This document shows positions 6,976-15,076 of a stretch of 64,000 nt of DNA, in pieces. Position 1 is the first letter of the stretch, and each line of letters opens with the position of its first letter. Location of the stretch: positions 1-64,000 of the forward strand of contig NZ_PYXG01000002.1 in the NCBI RefSeq assembly GCF_003043945.1, read 5' to 3'. Origin of the DNA: Prevotella sp. oral taxon 376 (lineage in GTDB: Bacteria > Bacteroidota > Bacteroidia > Bacteroidales > Bacteroidaceae). Below the pieces are notes generated by a model. That model saw only the letters and a list, made by a program, of their open reading frames with translations. It was not told the DNA's origin and searched no databases. A program made the translations under genes and the position numbers.

Positions 6976-9177
6976 TTATTTTACTATATATTTCTTACCA
7001 TTGATAATATATATGCCCTTACTCAAGCCTTCGAGCGAAGTAGTATTGCTACGCACAAGCTGTCCGTTGATGGAGTAGACATTTCCTGCCATGCTTGTAT
7101 CCCCATTGGCTACAATCGAGTCTATGCCCGTTATGGTATTTTCTTCTATTCCATCTATATAGAATGTCAGCGCTTTAGCCTGCGCTTCAGAACCGGTGGC
7201 TATCCAGCAGCGGAAACCCTTTATCGCATTCGCATTCTGTGTGTAGTACCACAATCCATCTTTCGCCCCCAAAACATACGAATAGGCTGGTACAACCTTA
7301 TTGCTTTTATTGACAAGCGAACCACAGAACTGCAACTTGCCATCGATAGTGGTAGAAGTAGAAGACTCTTCTTTCACAATACCATCTGAATAGTTGATGG
7401 CAGGGTCGGTAGCCAATGTTACATTATTGATGATATAGTAAGGTGCTGTTACGGAGATATCGGTGTTGTCCTTGAGCCGCTTTGTATATGGGGCATTTCC
7501 TGTCCCGACAGGCTCTTTGCTTGGCTTAATGATATAGAGCGTATTGGCCTCAATAGCAATATCTGCGTCATTAGTGAGACTGACAGATGTAAAATCAATT
7601 CTCGTAGCAATGTTTGTAGACTGTTTAGGCCGCTTCGAGAGCTTAGTCTGGTCGCCGAAAGCAGTCTTCACTTGTGCGGCTGTGAGCGACACGGGCAGCA
7701 TGATCGAGTTCCACAAGCCCACTTTCATGGTGCGTTTTAGGATGAGCGTGTTGGCATAATTGGCATCAACCTGTTGCGTGATATAATTCAGGCCTGTCTG
7801 TGCTTCGTCCAATACCATGTCTCGATTGCCGCAATATTGCAGTTGGAAGTTGTCCCACGAGGTCCAGTCGAGGTCTTCAGTAGAGCCGCTGATCTCTATT
7901 CCAAGGTTCAGGATATTACCCGCAGTGGGCACATACACCAAGAGGGAGTTCTCGTACTTGCCTTCAGCAAACAGCATTCCTGCCTTGGCATATGGACTGA
8001 TGACATGATTGTCTAAATCCGTCCCATCATAAACATGTGTCATATCGCTCACCGTATAGGCGAATTGGTCGCTTTTACTGAGCAGGTCGAGTGTTGTTTC
8101 CACATTGGACTGTGGCTCTGTGGCACCCTGCACTCTTGCAAACATCTTGGAAACTATGCCGCTATTGCTGTCCGCATGATAGAAGCCATTGCATGTAACC
8201 TTGTACCATCCGGCTTTAAGGGTAGTAACCGACTGCGTTATGGCACCATTGGCCTTGTTGTCGTGGCCGATATTGCGCACATTGGCCGTAGTGTAGCCGG
8301 CATAGTTGGCCATGTAATAGTTGCTACTGATGGCACCATTGCCCACATAATAAGTTTCGCCCGATTTGGATGGATCGAAGACAAACTTGTTGTTGTATGT
8401 GCCGGTGAGGCCTCCGCTTGGCACCCATTTACCCACATGGATATTGCCGCGCTCGAAATTCTGGTCGTAGACAAGGAATGTGGCATCCGCGGGCTTTTCG
8501 TCGGAGGCGTAGGTTTCCTTGAACGCAGCCTTGAGGTCAGCCTTGGTTACAATCTTCCATTGGCTGTAAGCACCGTTCTCGGTATGCGGATAGGTGATGT
8601 CGTAGGTCTTTCCGGTACCCGTAGATGCCATTGTGAGATAGATTTCTCCACCCATTCCGGCGCGGGTTTCATCATTGGTGCAGTGGATATAATAGGTCTT
8701 GCTGCCATTGCTTGTCTCTGTAAACTTCCATTCCAATATACCATTGAGATGTTCTGTATTGGTGAAAGGGTCTGTATAAGATACACCTCTATCCACATAC
8801 ACGCGGTTATAATTGATGAGGTTATCATGTCCAGGTGTGTCCATCTGTCTGCCGAAGGCGATATTTTTTCCCTCCGTGGTCACCAACGGGCCGATCATCT
8901 GGTAATATCCTGGAATGGTTGAGGTTTTAATGGTTACGGTCATACCCACATTAAAGCCTACAACCACAGTGCCCCAGTAGCTTCCTGTATTGAGGTATTT
9001 GCCCGTTCCCATGTTGTAAAGATACACCGTGCCTTGGTCCTCATCGGTTTCGTCGGCCACTGAGGTTACCGGATTGCCTATCCATTGAAAGTTGGAGTTC
9101 TGTCCTTGCGCCATTGCCTTACCTGCGACAAAGAGTAATACGAGCACAAATATGTTTGGTAAATTCTTTCGCTTCAT
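6976..9177 (-). CDS. Large secreted protein with type IX-like C-terminal sorting tail
   Basis: The 733-residue product starts with a signal peptide (MKRKNLPNIFVLVLLFVAGK, cleavage near AMAQG). The body is rich in Thr, Tyr, Asn and Gly and has no enzyme motif I recognise; segments such as GWYKVTCNGFYH suggest beta-sandwich modules. The last 40 residues (YSINGQLVRSN then GLSKGIYIINGKKYIVK) match the C-terminal sorting domain of Prevotella/Porphyromonas type IX secretion cargo, so export to the surface is likely. The gene follows the 64-residue peptide gene 9221-9415 on the same strand with a 43-nt gap. Substrate or function is unknown. Confidence 0.8.
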   Translation of the reverse strand: MKRKNLPNIFVLVLLFVAGKAMAQGQNSNFQWIGNPVTSVADETDEDQGTVYLYNMGTGKYLNTGSYWGTVVVGFNVGMTVTIKTSTIPGYYQMIGPLVTTEGKNIAFGRQMDTPGHDNLINYNRVYVDRGVSYTDPFTNTEHLNGILEWKFTETSNGSKTYYIHCTNDETRAGMGGEIYLTMASTGTGKTYDITYPHTENGAYSQWKIVTKADLKAAFKETYASDEKPADATFLVYDQNFERGNIHVGKWVPSGGLTGTYNNKFVFDPSKSGETYYVGNGAISSNYYMANYAGYTTANVRNIGHDNKANGAITQSVTTLKAGWYKVTCNGFYHADSNSGIVSKMFARVQGATEPQSNVETTLDLLSKSDQFAYTVSDMTHVYDGTDLDNHVISPYAKAGMLFAEGKYENSLLVYVPTAGNILNLGIEISGSTEDLDWTSWDNFQLQYCGNRDMVLDEAQTGLNYITQQVDANYANTLILKRTMKVGLWNSIMLPVSLTAAQVKTAFGDQTKLSKRPKQSTNIATRIDFTSVSLTNDADIAIEANTLYIIKPSKEPVGTGNAPYTKRLKDNTDISVTAPYYIINNVTLATDPAINYSDGIVKEESSTSTTIDGKLQFCGSLVNKSNKVVPAYSYVLGAKDGLWYYTQNANAIKGFRCWIATGSEAQAKALTFYIDGIEENTITGIDSIVANGDTSMAGNVYSINGQLVRSNTTSLEGLSKGIYIINGKKYIVK

Positions 9178-9220
9178 CTTTTTTAAAACTTTTGATTTAA
9201 ACTAATTCTCCTAAATTCCC

Positions 9221-9415
9221 TCATGTCTCATCATAATCGAAGATTCCTCTCTTTGCGCCAATACCTTCGTCCGGATCGCCGATAATAGGGGGTCTTTGGT
9301 CTGTCTGTCCATCACCATCATTGTCGAATTGTGATGCACCGGGTAGTTGCATCAGCTCCGCAGAGGATAGTAGGAACAGCTCAACAGCAGGTTGATTATA
9401 AATTCTCTTTTTCAT
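9221..9415 (-). CDS. Small peptide, MKxxYxxP type with acidic tail
   Basis: A 64-residue product: MKKRIYNQPAVELFLLSSAE, then an Asp-rich FDNDGDGQTDQ stretch that looks like a calcium-loop (DxDxDG), and a tail IGAKRGIFDYDET. The layout (basic start with Tyr and Pro near position 6-9, a short hydrophobic stretch, acidic C-terminus) is familiar from small, poorly described Prevotella proteins that precede secreted-protein genes; I do not know a function. It is transcribed just ahead of the 733-residue secreted protein. The fimbrillin gene 10217-12223 begins with a similar sequence. Confidence 0.7.
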   Translation of the reverse strand: MKKRIYNQPAVELFLLSSAELMQLPGASQFDNDGDGQTDQRPPIIGDPDEGIGAKRGIFDYDET

Positions 9416-10216
9416 TGCTTTTTTATATTTTGATATTTCTTTGACATATCAAAGAGCAGTTTGATAGGTATTTTTTTTCTTTCTTTTATAGCGTTAGATG
9501 CAGGATTTTTTCTTGTCTCACAATCACCTTACTCAAAGCGGTGGGTATAACGCTCTTGGAACGATTTTACTATATAGGCACACCAGCAACTATCGTTTCA
9601 TTTCCGCGACTCCATTTTGCGATGTCTTATAATTTGATTTCAATTCATATCTTCTTTTTGCTTTATTTAAATGATTGTTCGTTGAAATATTGACCGCTAT
9701 TCCCAACCTTATTCTACTTTTGGTAGATTTGGCATAACGATACGGAAAGGGTTGTTATAAGATTCCTATGAATGATAGTGTTAGCACGCTATCTCTTGCG
9801 CATGTGCGGAGCAGAAATGTTTTTGGGGAGTGTAAGCGACGGCTCGTCTATATGTGCGAGAGGAAGAAACAAATTATTTGGAGCAGCCAAATAATTCACC
9901 TTCATATTTGCAGAGATCAATTCTTGTTCGGTACGGCATAAGTCCACTTTTTTAAATGTCGTTTTGGCATTGCTAATTTTAGAACCCTTTATAAACGGCA
10001 GCAAAGGTAGGCAAAATTATTTGAATATGCAAATAAAATCCGGGAATTATGCAGAAACAGTATGCAGGCGAATGCCTCGCGAAAGGAAAAGATCGCTTCC
10101 GGTCGAGAAGACGATCGTTATCAGCCCGTCTTCTAACGGCTTTTAGGAGAGTAAAAAACCGTTAGGAGAAAAGCTGCAGAAAAGAGGCCGTATCAATTAT
10201 TTTTTATCGCGCCTAT
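9416..10216. other. 800-bp intergenic region without a convincing gene
   Basis: AT-rich, with many short T tracts. A 71-codon minus-strand reading (9789-10004) has low-complexity context and no recognised features, so I do not call it. The only structure is a pair of adjacent hairpins at 10106-10165. Confidence 0.5.
10106..10165. other. Two abutting hairpins downstream of the fimbrillin-like gene
   Basis: AGAAGACG (10106-10113) pairs with CGTCTTCT (10127-10134), and CTAACGG (10133-10139) pairs with CCGTTAG (10159-10165). They lie about 50-110 nt after the stop of the minus-strand lipoprotein gene. They may act as a 3'-end structure or terminator. Confidence 0.5.
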
Positions 10217-12223
10217 TTAAAAAGCGATTACCGAGCGGGCCGCATAGCCATTAAGTGAATTTTCGCCAGACCGCTTGTCAAGGTAAGTGAAGGAAATCGC
10301 CGTCTGCGACAGATGGACACAACAAGCATAGCCACCGCTTTTAGCCTCGTCGCAGGTCCACAGATACCAATCCGATTGCCCATCGGCGGGCAGATAGAAA
10401 GTTATCTCCGGAATTCTATGAGACTCATAATATGCTTTTAATATCGGGTTGGAATTGCTATCAAAATATTTGGTGAACTTATCCAAATACTTTCTCTTTT
10501 CACTTGCGGAACTGAAAGTCCAGCTCAATGTATACACCTGTCCATATTGGTCCGCTCTCTTGATGAGGTCGTTGGGATTGAGTCCCGTTAAGTTTGTAAA
10601 CATCATAAACCATTGTCCGATGCTTGGAAGATACCAGCCGCTTGTACCTGTGGGAACCGGTACTTCAGGTGAGCCGGTGTAAGCATGCCGCCACCATTGC
10701 TTCCCGTATTCCATTGCCAAGGGGATGGCCGCCTTCTTTCCGCCATGGTTATAGTAATTATCATAAGTGTAGTTACTCAAATATTCAGTGTTCAGCTTTT
10801 GGCAAGTCGTCAGCCCGTCCAAGTTTTTCATCATGGTGAGAGGAGCCGTAGCGCCAATATGCTCAAACACATTCTCCGCCTCTGGATAGTCCTCGTTGTC
10901 AGGGCTCCAAGGAGTTGGCCACGCCGCGTCACGCAAGGCTACGGCATAGCCATGCTTGTAACCTTTCTGCCTGTCGGCCTCACTCGTATAGTTGCTGAAC
11001 ACTAATGCCACGGGGAATTTGTCCGCGTAATAGGCAAGTGGTCCCCATGTACCATCGCTATATAGATAATCTCCGATATTGGGAATCCGATGCTCCGTCT
11101 TCAGCCTGATTGTCTTTGCCACCACTTTATGCGTGGAGAATGACTTCCCCGTAAGATTGATGTGCCTGCGAAAGACCCGTCCGTCGTTCTCTTCTAACCT
11201 CACGGAGAGCTCGCCCGTAAGTTTTTCGTCGTTAGCGGGAAGCACGGCATAGACGGCAGCTTTCCCGTTAACGAAAGGAATGGAAAGATTAGATAGCTGA
11301 AAAAAGGTTGCTCCATCGTATGTGCTCGTTGAGGCGTCTCCAAACTCGAACTCCGCGCTCTTTGCAAAAACGCTCTTGCTGGTAGAGGTCGATGGTACAT
11401 AAATCAGCGACAAGCCGGAAATGGCATTTCCCGAAGAGCCCTCGGAGGCTGAAACGATGTCTAACCGCATGACGCTTACCTTATGGGCGAAACGAAGTCC
11501 CGATGTTGCCTGGCCCTCTGCATACAACAAATCATAGTCTGCTATTTTGCCTGCTTCGCCCGTTTGCCTAGAAAAATCGACCCTCACCTTCAGCTTGTTG
11601 CCCGAAATCGATGTGCTGATCTTGTCCGAGGCATTGTCGTTGACAGCGTATAGAGTGCTTGTCCTGAAAGCCTGGGCATCACTACTGCTCTCCACGCTTC
11701 CATGAAAAGTAGCGGACCTGCCGTTCGTTGAAACTACGGAAAGTTGTGTCGTTTTCAAAACGCCGCCACTTCGGTAGGCCACGGTCAGCTTGTCGCCGTC
11801 TTCCCAAGTGGTCTTGAGCCCGCTCACCTCATCCTCCGTAACAGCAATGCGCGACATCATCTCTTTTGCTGCCGCCTTCTTTGGTTTCTCTATCTCAACA
11901 TCAAGAGAAACCTCATAGCCTGATTTCGCAACGGTAACGGCTCGCCCCACCTCCTCGTGGGAAGAGCAAGTCGAAAATAGGAATGCCACCAGCAAACAGC
12001 TGCATAACGACATGCTTCTGAAAAATCCCTTATTGCCAGTTTCTCTCATGGAAAGCTGCGTCGGCTTGCTATTATTCGAGTCGTCGTCATCACTCCAGTC
12101 ATCCTCATCTGAATCGTCCTTGTCCAATGTCCAGTCTCCCATCTTTCCCGATACGCAAATGAAGTTCTCGGTCTCTACAGATACAACTTTCGTGAAAGGG
12201 AATTGATAACTTTTCCTCTTCAT
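10217..12223 (-). CDS. Fimbrillin-like surface lipoprotein with an extra N-terminal peptide
   Basis: The 668-codon frame encodes a fimbrillin-like protein: a lipoprotein signal near residues 69-86 (MSLCSCLLVAFLFSTCSSHE, lipobox FSTC), a fimbrillin-type region (TEDEVSGLKTTWEDGDKLTV, residues about 120-375) and a C-terminal region with GWYLPSIGQWFMMF, as in fimbrillin-associated tips. The oddity is residues 1-58 before a second ATG (12049): they start MKRKSYQFPFTKVVSVE and end in an acidic run (DDSDEDDWSDDDD), like the small peptide at 9221-9415. Translation from 12049 gives a normal lipoprotein. From 12223 the signal would be internal. A structured leader RNA and a promoter precede the gene. 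Confidence 0.75.
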   Translation of the reverse strand: MKRKSYQFPFTKVVSVETENFICVSGKMGDWTLDKDDSDEDDWSDDDDSNNSKPTQLSMRETGNKGFFRSMSLCSCLLVAFLFSTCSSHEEVGRAVTVAKSGYEVSLDVEIEKPKKAAAKEMMSRIAVTEDEVSGLKTTWEDGDKLTVAYRSGGVLKTTQLSVVSTNGRSATFHGSVESSSDAQAFRTSTLYAVNDNASDKISTSISGNKLKVRVDFSRQTGEAGKIADYDLLYAEGQATSGLRFAHKVSVMRLDIVSASEGSSGNAISGLSLIYVPSTSTSKSVFAKSAEFEFGDASTSTYDGATFFQLSNLSIPFVNGKAAVYAVLPANDEKLTGELSVRLEENDGRVFRRHINLTGKSFSTHKVVAKTIRLKTEHRIPNIGDYLYSDGTWGPLAYYADKFPVALVFSNYTSEADRQKGYKHGYAVALRDAAWPTPWSPDNEDYPEAENVFEHIGATAPLTMMKNLDGLTTCQKLNTEYLSNYTYDNYYNHGGKKAAIPLAMEYGKQWWRHAYTGSPEVPVPTGTSGWYLPSIGQWFMMFTNLTGLNPNDLIKRADQYGQVYTLSWTFSSASEKRKYLDKFTKYFDSNSNPILKAYYESHRIPEITFYLPADGQSDWYLWTCDEAKSGGYACCVHLSQTAISFTYLDKRSGENSLNGYAARSVIAF

Positions 12224-12288
12224 GTTCTTGTCTTTTTATAGAGTTATTACTAAATTCCACTCGAAAGTCAGCACTAACTTTTTAAAAC

Positions 12289-12404
12289 AAAAAAAGAGCG
12301 CAGACTCTCGCCATACCTCAGTCGGGCTCTGCAATGCCCAAATACACTATGGTGAAGCCTGCGCCTTATGGCACCTTCTCAATGTGTATTTGTGCTGCTC
12401 TTTT
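12289..12404 (-). ncRNA. Highly structured leader RNA candidate ending in U7
   Basis: Base-pairing blocks on the plus strand: P1 AAAAGAGC 12292-12299 with GCTCTTTT 12397-12404; P2 GACT 12303-12306 with AGTC 12320-12323; P3 GGGC 12324-12327 with GCCC 12336-12339; P4 AAATACAC 12340-12347 with GTGTATTT 12384-12391; P5 GAAG 12354-12357 with CTTC 12375-12378; P6 GCC-TTAT-GGC 12363-12372. P2, P3 and P4 abut with no linker inside P1. On the minus strand P1 ends in seven U, and a minus promoter lies at 12475-12504. The RNA would be in the 5' leader of the fimbrillin-like gene. It matches no riboswitch class I can recognise. Confidence 0.6.
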
Positions 12405-12474
12405 CATTTTCGTATTGCAGATTCGACTGAGGAATTGAGCAGATAAAATATTGCGTTTCTCTGGAAACACGGTA

Positions 12475-12504
12475 CAAATATAAGTAAAATTTGTGAAACA
12501 CAAA
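12475..12504 (-). promoter_or_regulatory. Bacteroidetes-type promoter for the leader RNA and fimbrillin gene
   Basis: On the minus strand a -33 TTTG (12504-12501) and -7 TATATTTG (12482-12475) are 18 nt apart. Transcription would begin near 12468 and give a leader of about 245 nt before ATG 12223. Confidence 0.65.
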
Positions 12505-12640
12505 AGAAATGCTTGGTTTTTTCTTCAAAAAATGACAAAATGCAAGGCAATTCCCCCATATATGAAAGAAAATATTCAAGTGTAAAAAGCACAAATAAAA
12601 ATAATATGAAGCTCGGGAGGGTAATGTCAAAGAAAAACAG

Positions 12641-12648
12641 TATCTTTG
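12641..12648 (+). promoter_or_regulatory. -7 box of pafA
   Basis: TATCTTTG, a full match to TAnnTTTG, 32 nt before ATG 12681. No clear -33 element is seen. It argues for the start at 12681 and against longer upstream readings. Confidence 0.6.
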
Positions 12649-12680
12649 CAAAAACAGCCAAAACTAATCAATTACATAAC

Positions 12681-14168
12681 ATGAAAAGAACTTTTTTAAG
12701 CCTGCTGTTCATCGGGACAATGCTTGGCATGAATGCACAAATTGAGAGGCCCAGACTCGTCGTTGGCCTCGTCGTCGACCAGATGCGCTGGGACTACCTG
12801 TATTATTATTACGATCAATATGGTGAGGGTGGGTTGAAGCGTCTTGTCAATGATGGTTTCAGTTGTGAAAATACGATGATTAATTATGTGCCTACGGTTA
12901 CGGCCATCGGGCATTCAAGCGCGTATACAGGTTCTGTGCCGGCACTTACGGGCATTGCCGGGAATGATTTCTTCATCAATGGCAAGCAGGTGTATTGCTG
13001 TCAGGATGATGATGTGCGGAGTGTCGGCTCTAATGGTCGGGCCGGCAAAATGTCGCCCAAGAACCTGCTGGCTTCTGGTATTGGCGATGTCCTGAAAATC
13101 GCCACCGACTATAAAGCGAAGGTCATTGGAGTGGCATTGAAAGACCGGGCGGCCATTCTTCCCGCGGGTCATGGTGCTGACGCGGCCTACTGGTGGGATA
13201 CGGAAGCCGGACATTATATCTCCAGCACCTATTACATGAAGGAACTCCCCCAATGGGTACGGAGATTCAATAAGGAGAACCAGCAGGCTCCCGGGAAGGA
13301 TGTGAAGACAAGCAACGAAGGAATCACCCTGACCTTTAAGATGGCGAAAGCCGCTCTCGAGAATGAGCAGATGGGGCAAGATGAAATTACCGACCTGCTC
13401 GCGGTAAGCGTATCTTCCACTGATGCCATTGGCCATAAGTATGGCACTCGCGGCAAAGAGAACTATGAAGCCTATATGCAGCTTGATAGGGATCTCGCGG
13501 ATTTTTTCAGATTCCTTGACCGGAAGGTGGGGAAAGAAAACTATCTTTTCTTCCTCACGGCAGACCATGGGGCTATTCACAACTATAACTTGATGCGTCG
13601 ACATCGTATCAAGGCAGATGCTTATGCGGCATGGGAAGAGGTAAAGAAATTCAATGAGCAGTATCATGCGGAGCACGGGTTCAAGCCCTTGCTTGCCGCT
13701 AACGCCGATCGTGTCTATATAGACCGGACTGCTGTTCAGAAAGCAGGCGCAGACTATGGTAAGATAAAGCAGGAAGCCATGGATTTCTTCAGTAAGAATG
13801 AAAAGGTTTATCGTGTCGTAGATTATGAGAATGTGCAGAGCACGACCTTGAATCAGTTGATTCGTGAGCGTATCGTGAACGGCTATAACCCCGAGCGCAG
13901 TGGCGATTTCTATGTCATAACGAAGCCGGGAACCGTGGATGCGGATCCTGATCCCAACTATATCGGGACGGGCCATAGCGTATGGAATCCCTATGACAGC
14001 CATATTCCGCTTGTTTTCATGGGATGGCATATCGATAAGGGCCAGACTTCAATACCAACGCGCATCGTAGATATTGCGCCCACGGTCTGTGAGTTGTTGC
14101 ATATCCAGATGCCCAATGCCTGTGTGGGCGATGCCATTAATGAGGTGATTCATCCTGCCGGGAGATAG
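12681..14168 (+). CDS. pafA: PafA-type alkaline phosphatase (phosphomonoesterase)
   Basis: A 495-residue periplasmic or outer-membrane hydrolase of the alkaline phosphatase superfamily. Signal peptide MKRTFLSLLFIGTMLGMNAQ. Metal and nucleophile motifs: VVDQMRWD at residues 31-38, the nucleophile-Thr segment NYVPTVTAIGH (68-78), AGND, the K-x-R pair in ALKDRAAILP, DAIGHKYG, TADHG, and GTGHS near residue 433. The KxR pair and Asn are the phosphate-binding residues of the phosphate-irrepressible PafA of Bacteroidota, which separates it from sulfatases and diesterases. Monocistronic: own -7 box upstream and a terminator downstream. Confidence 0.88.
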   Translation: MKRTFLSLLFIGTMLGMNAQIERPRLVVGLVVDQMRWDYLYYYYDQYGEGGLKRLVNDGFSCENTMINYVPTVTAIGHSSAYTGSVPALTGIAGNDFFINGKQVYCCQDDDVRSVGSNGRAGKMSPKNLLASGIGDVLKIATDYKAKVIGVALKDRAAILPAGHGADAAYWWDTEAGHYISSTYYMKELPQWVRRFNKENQQAPGKDVKTSNEGITLTFKMAKAALENEQMGQDEITDLLAVSVSSTDAIGHKYGTRGKENYEAYMQLDRDLADFFRFLDRKVGKENYLFFLTADHGAIHNYNLMRRHRIKADAYAAWEEVKKFNEQYHAEHGFKPLLAANADRVYIDRTAVQKAGADYGKIKQEAMDFFSKNEKVYRVVDYENVQSTTLNQLIRERIVNGYNPERSGDFYVITKPGTVDADPDPNYIGTGHSVWNPYDSHIPLVFMGWHIDKGQTSIPTRIVDIAPTVCELLHIQMPNACVGDAINEVIHPAGR

Positions 14169-14189
14169 CGTCTTTGAGGATGTTAAAAG

Positions 14190-14222
14190 AAAAGGCGAGC
14201 TCTGATGGGAGCTCGCCTTTAT
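14190..14222. terminator. Bidirectional terminator between pafA and rpsP
   Basis: GGCGAGCTC (14194-14202) and GAGCTCGCC (14209-14217) pair around TGATGG, with TTT on the plus side and a run of pyrimidines on the minus side. It serves two convergent genes. Confidence 0.85.
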
Positions 14223-14241
14223 GGTTTCTTTCTGAGAAAGG

Positions 14242-14796
14242 TTACACTTCTGCGGGAGTTTCCGGGGCTTCCTCTACGGGAGTTTCTGTTGGCTCTTCAG
14301 CGGGAGCAGCCTCTGCTTCTGCCTTTGCGGCAGCTTCAGCAGCCTTCTTGTCGGCCACCTTTTTAGCAATAGCCTCGTTGGCTTTCTTCTCTGCCTCCAA
14401 TCTCAGTTCTTCGGCCTTTTTCTTGTCATGAGCCTGATTGGCGATGAGAGTGCTTGCTTTCTGTTCCTTGCCAGACTTCCAAGCCTCAAACTTCTGCTGG
14501 AGAGCGGCCTCGTCGAAAGCTCCTTTCTTTACGCCACCTTTCAGGTGTTTCATCAAGTAAACGCCCTCGCCCTTGAGGATGTTACGCACTGTGTCTGTTG
14601 GTTGGGCACCCACCTCAACCCAATAGAGTGCACGATCGAAATTCAAATCTACGGTTGCAGGATTGGTGTTTGGATTATAACTGCCAATCTTCTCAGTAAA
14701 TTTACCATCTCGTGGTGCGTTAACATCAGCGATCACAATTCTGTAAACTGCGTATCCCTTGTGGCCGCCGCGTTGCAATCTGATTTTTGTTGCCAT
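14242..14796 (-). CDS. rpsP: 30S ribosomal protein S16 with long acidic tail
   Basis: Residues 1-80 are canonical S16 ([54 protein letters not shown]). S16 binds 16S rRNA during 30S assembly. The remaining roughly 100 residues are an Ala/Lys/Glu helix followed by a Pro/Glu/Thr tail, an extension typical of Bacteroidetes S16 and about double the usual length. A minus-strand -7 box TACCTTTG near 14860 fits the upstream region. It is the only ribosomal gene in the window. Confidence 0.95.
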   Translation of the reverse strand: MATKIRLQRGGHKGYAVYRIVIADVNAPRDGKFTEKIGSYNPNTNPATVDLNFDRALYWVEVGAQPTDTVRNILKGEGVYLMKHLKGGVKKGAFDEAALQQKFEAWKSGKEQKASTLIANQAHDKKKAEELRLEAEKKANEAIAKKVADKKAAEAAAKAEAEAAPAEEPTETPVEEAPETPAEV

Positions 14797-14992
14797 TTTT
14801 AATAATTTTTTTAATTAGGTTTGAATTCTATGCGCTCAACTCGTAAACGCGGATGCAAAGGTAATTAAAATTTCAGGATTGAAGAAATAAAAAGGGAAAA
14901 AAGTGCTGTTGACTTGAAGAATAGCCTCATTTTCCAGCTCTTTTCCTCTCCAAAGGGAGTTTCCCTTATTCTTTCCGGCCGTTTCCGGTGAT

Positions 14993-15058
14993 GTTACAAG
15001 CAGTTTGTAATCCGGTTACACGCCGTGTGTAACCCCATTACAGGCTGTTTGTAATCCC
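14993..15058. repeat. Palindromic tandem repeat cluster 1 (three 22-bp units)
   Basis: Units 14993-15014, 15015-15036 and 15037-15058 are each 22 bp and each is an inverted repeat of type TTACA-n-TGTAA (TTACAA/TTGTAA, GGTTACAC/GTGTAACC, ATTACA/TGTAAT). A weak fourth unit may overlap the fbp stop at 15059-15080. The region lies between rpsP (upstream side) and the 3' end of fbp. Confidence 0.85.
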
Positions 15059-15076
15059 ACGGCAAGCAGCCTGCGA

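Noticed and set aside
8035..8922. Long open frame (295 codons) on the plus strand
   Set aside because: It lies fully antisense to the secreted protein gene 6976-9177 and has no recognisable domain.
9789..10004. 71-codon minus-strand frame
   Set aside because: No motif, isolated in an AT-rich gap, no promoter or neighbour support.
12915..14030. Minus-strand open frame of 371 codons
   Set aside because: Antisense shadow of pafA, which has all catalytic motifs.
14242..14796. S16 with long tail as a fusion protein
   Set aside because: The acidic extension is common in Bacteroidetes S16.
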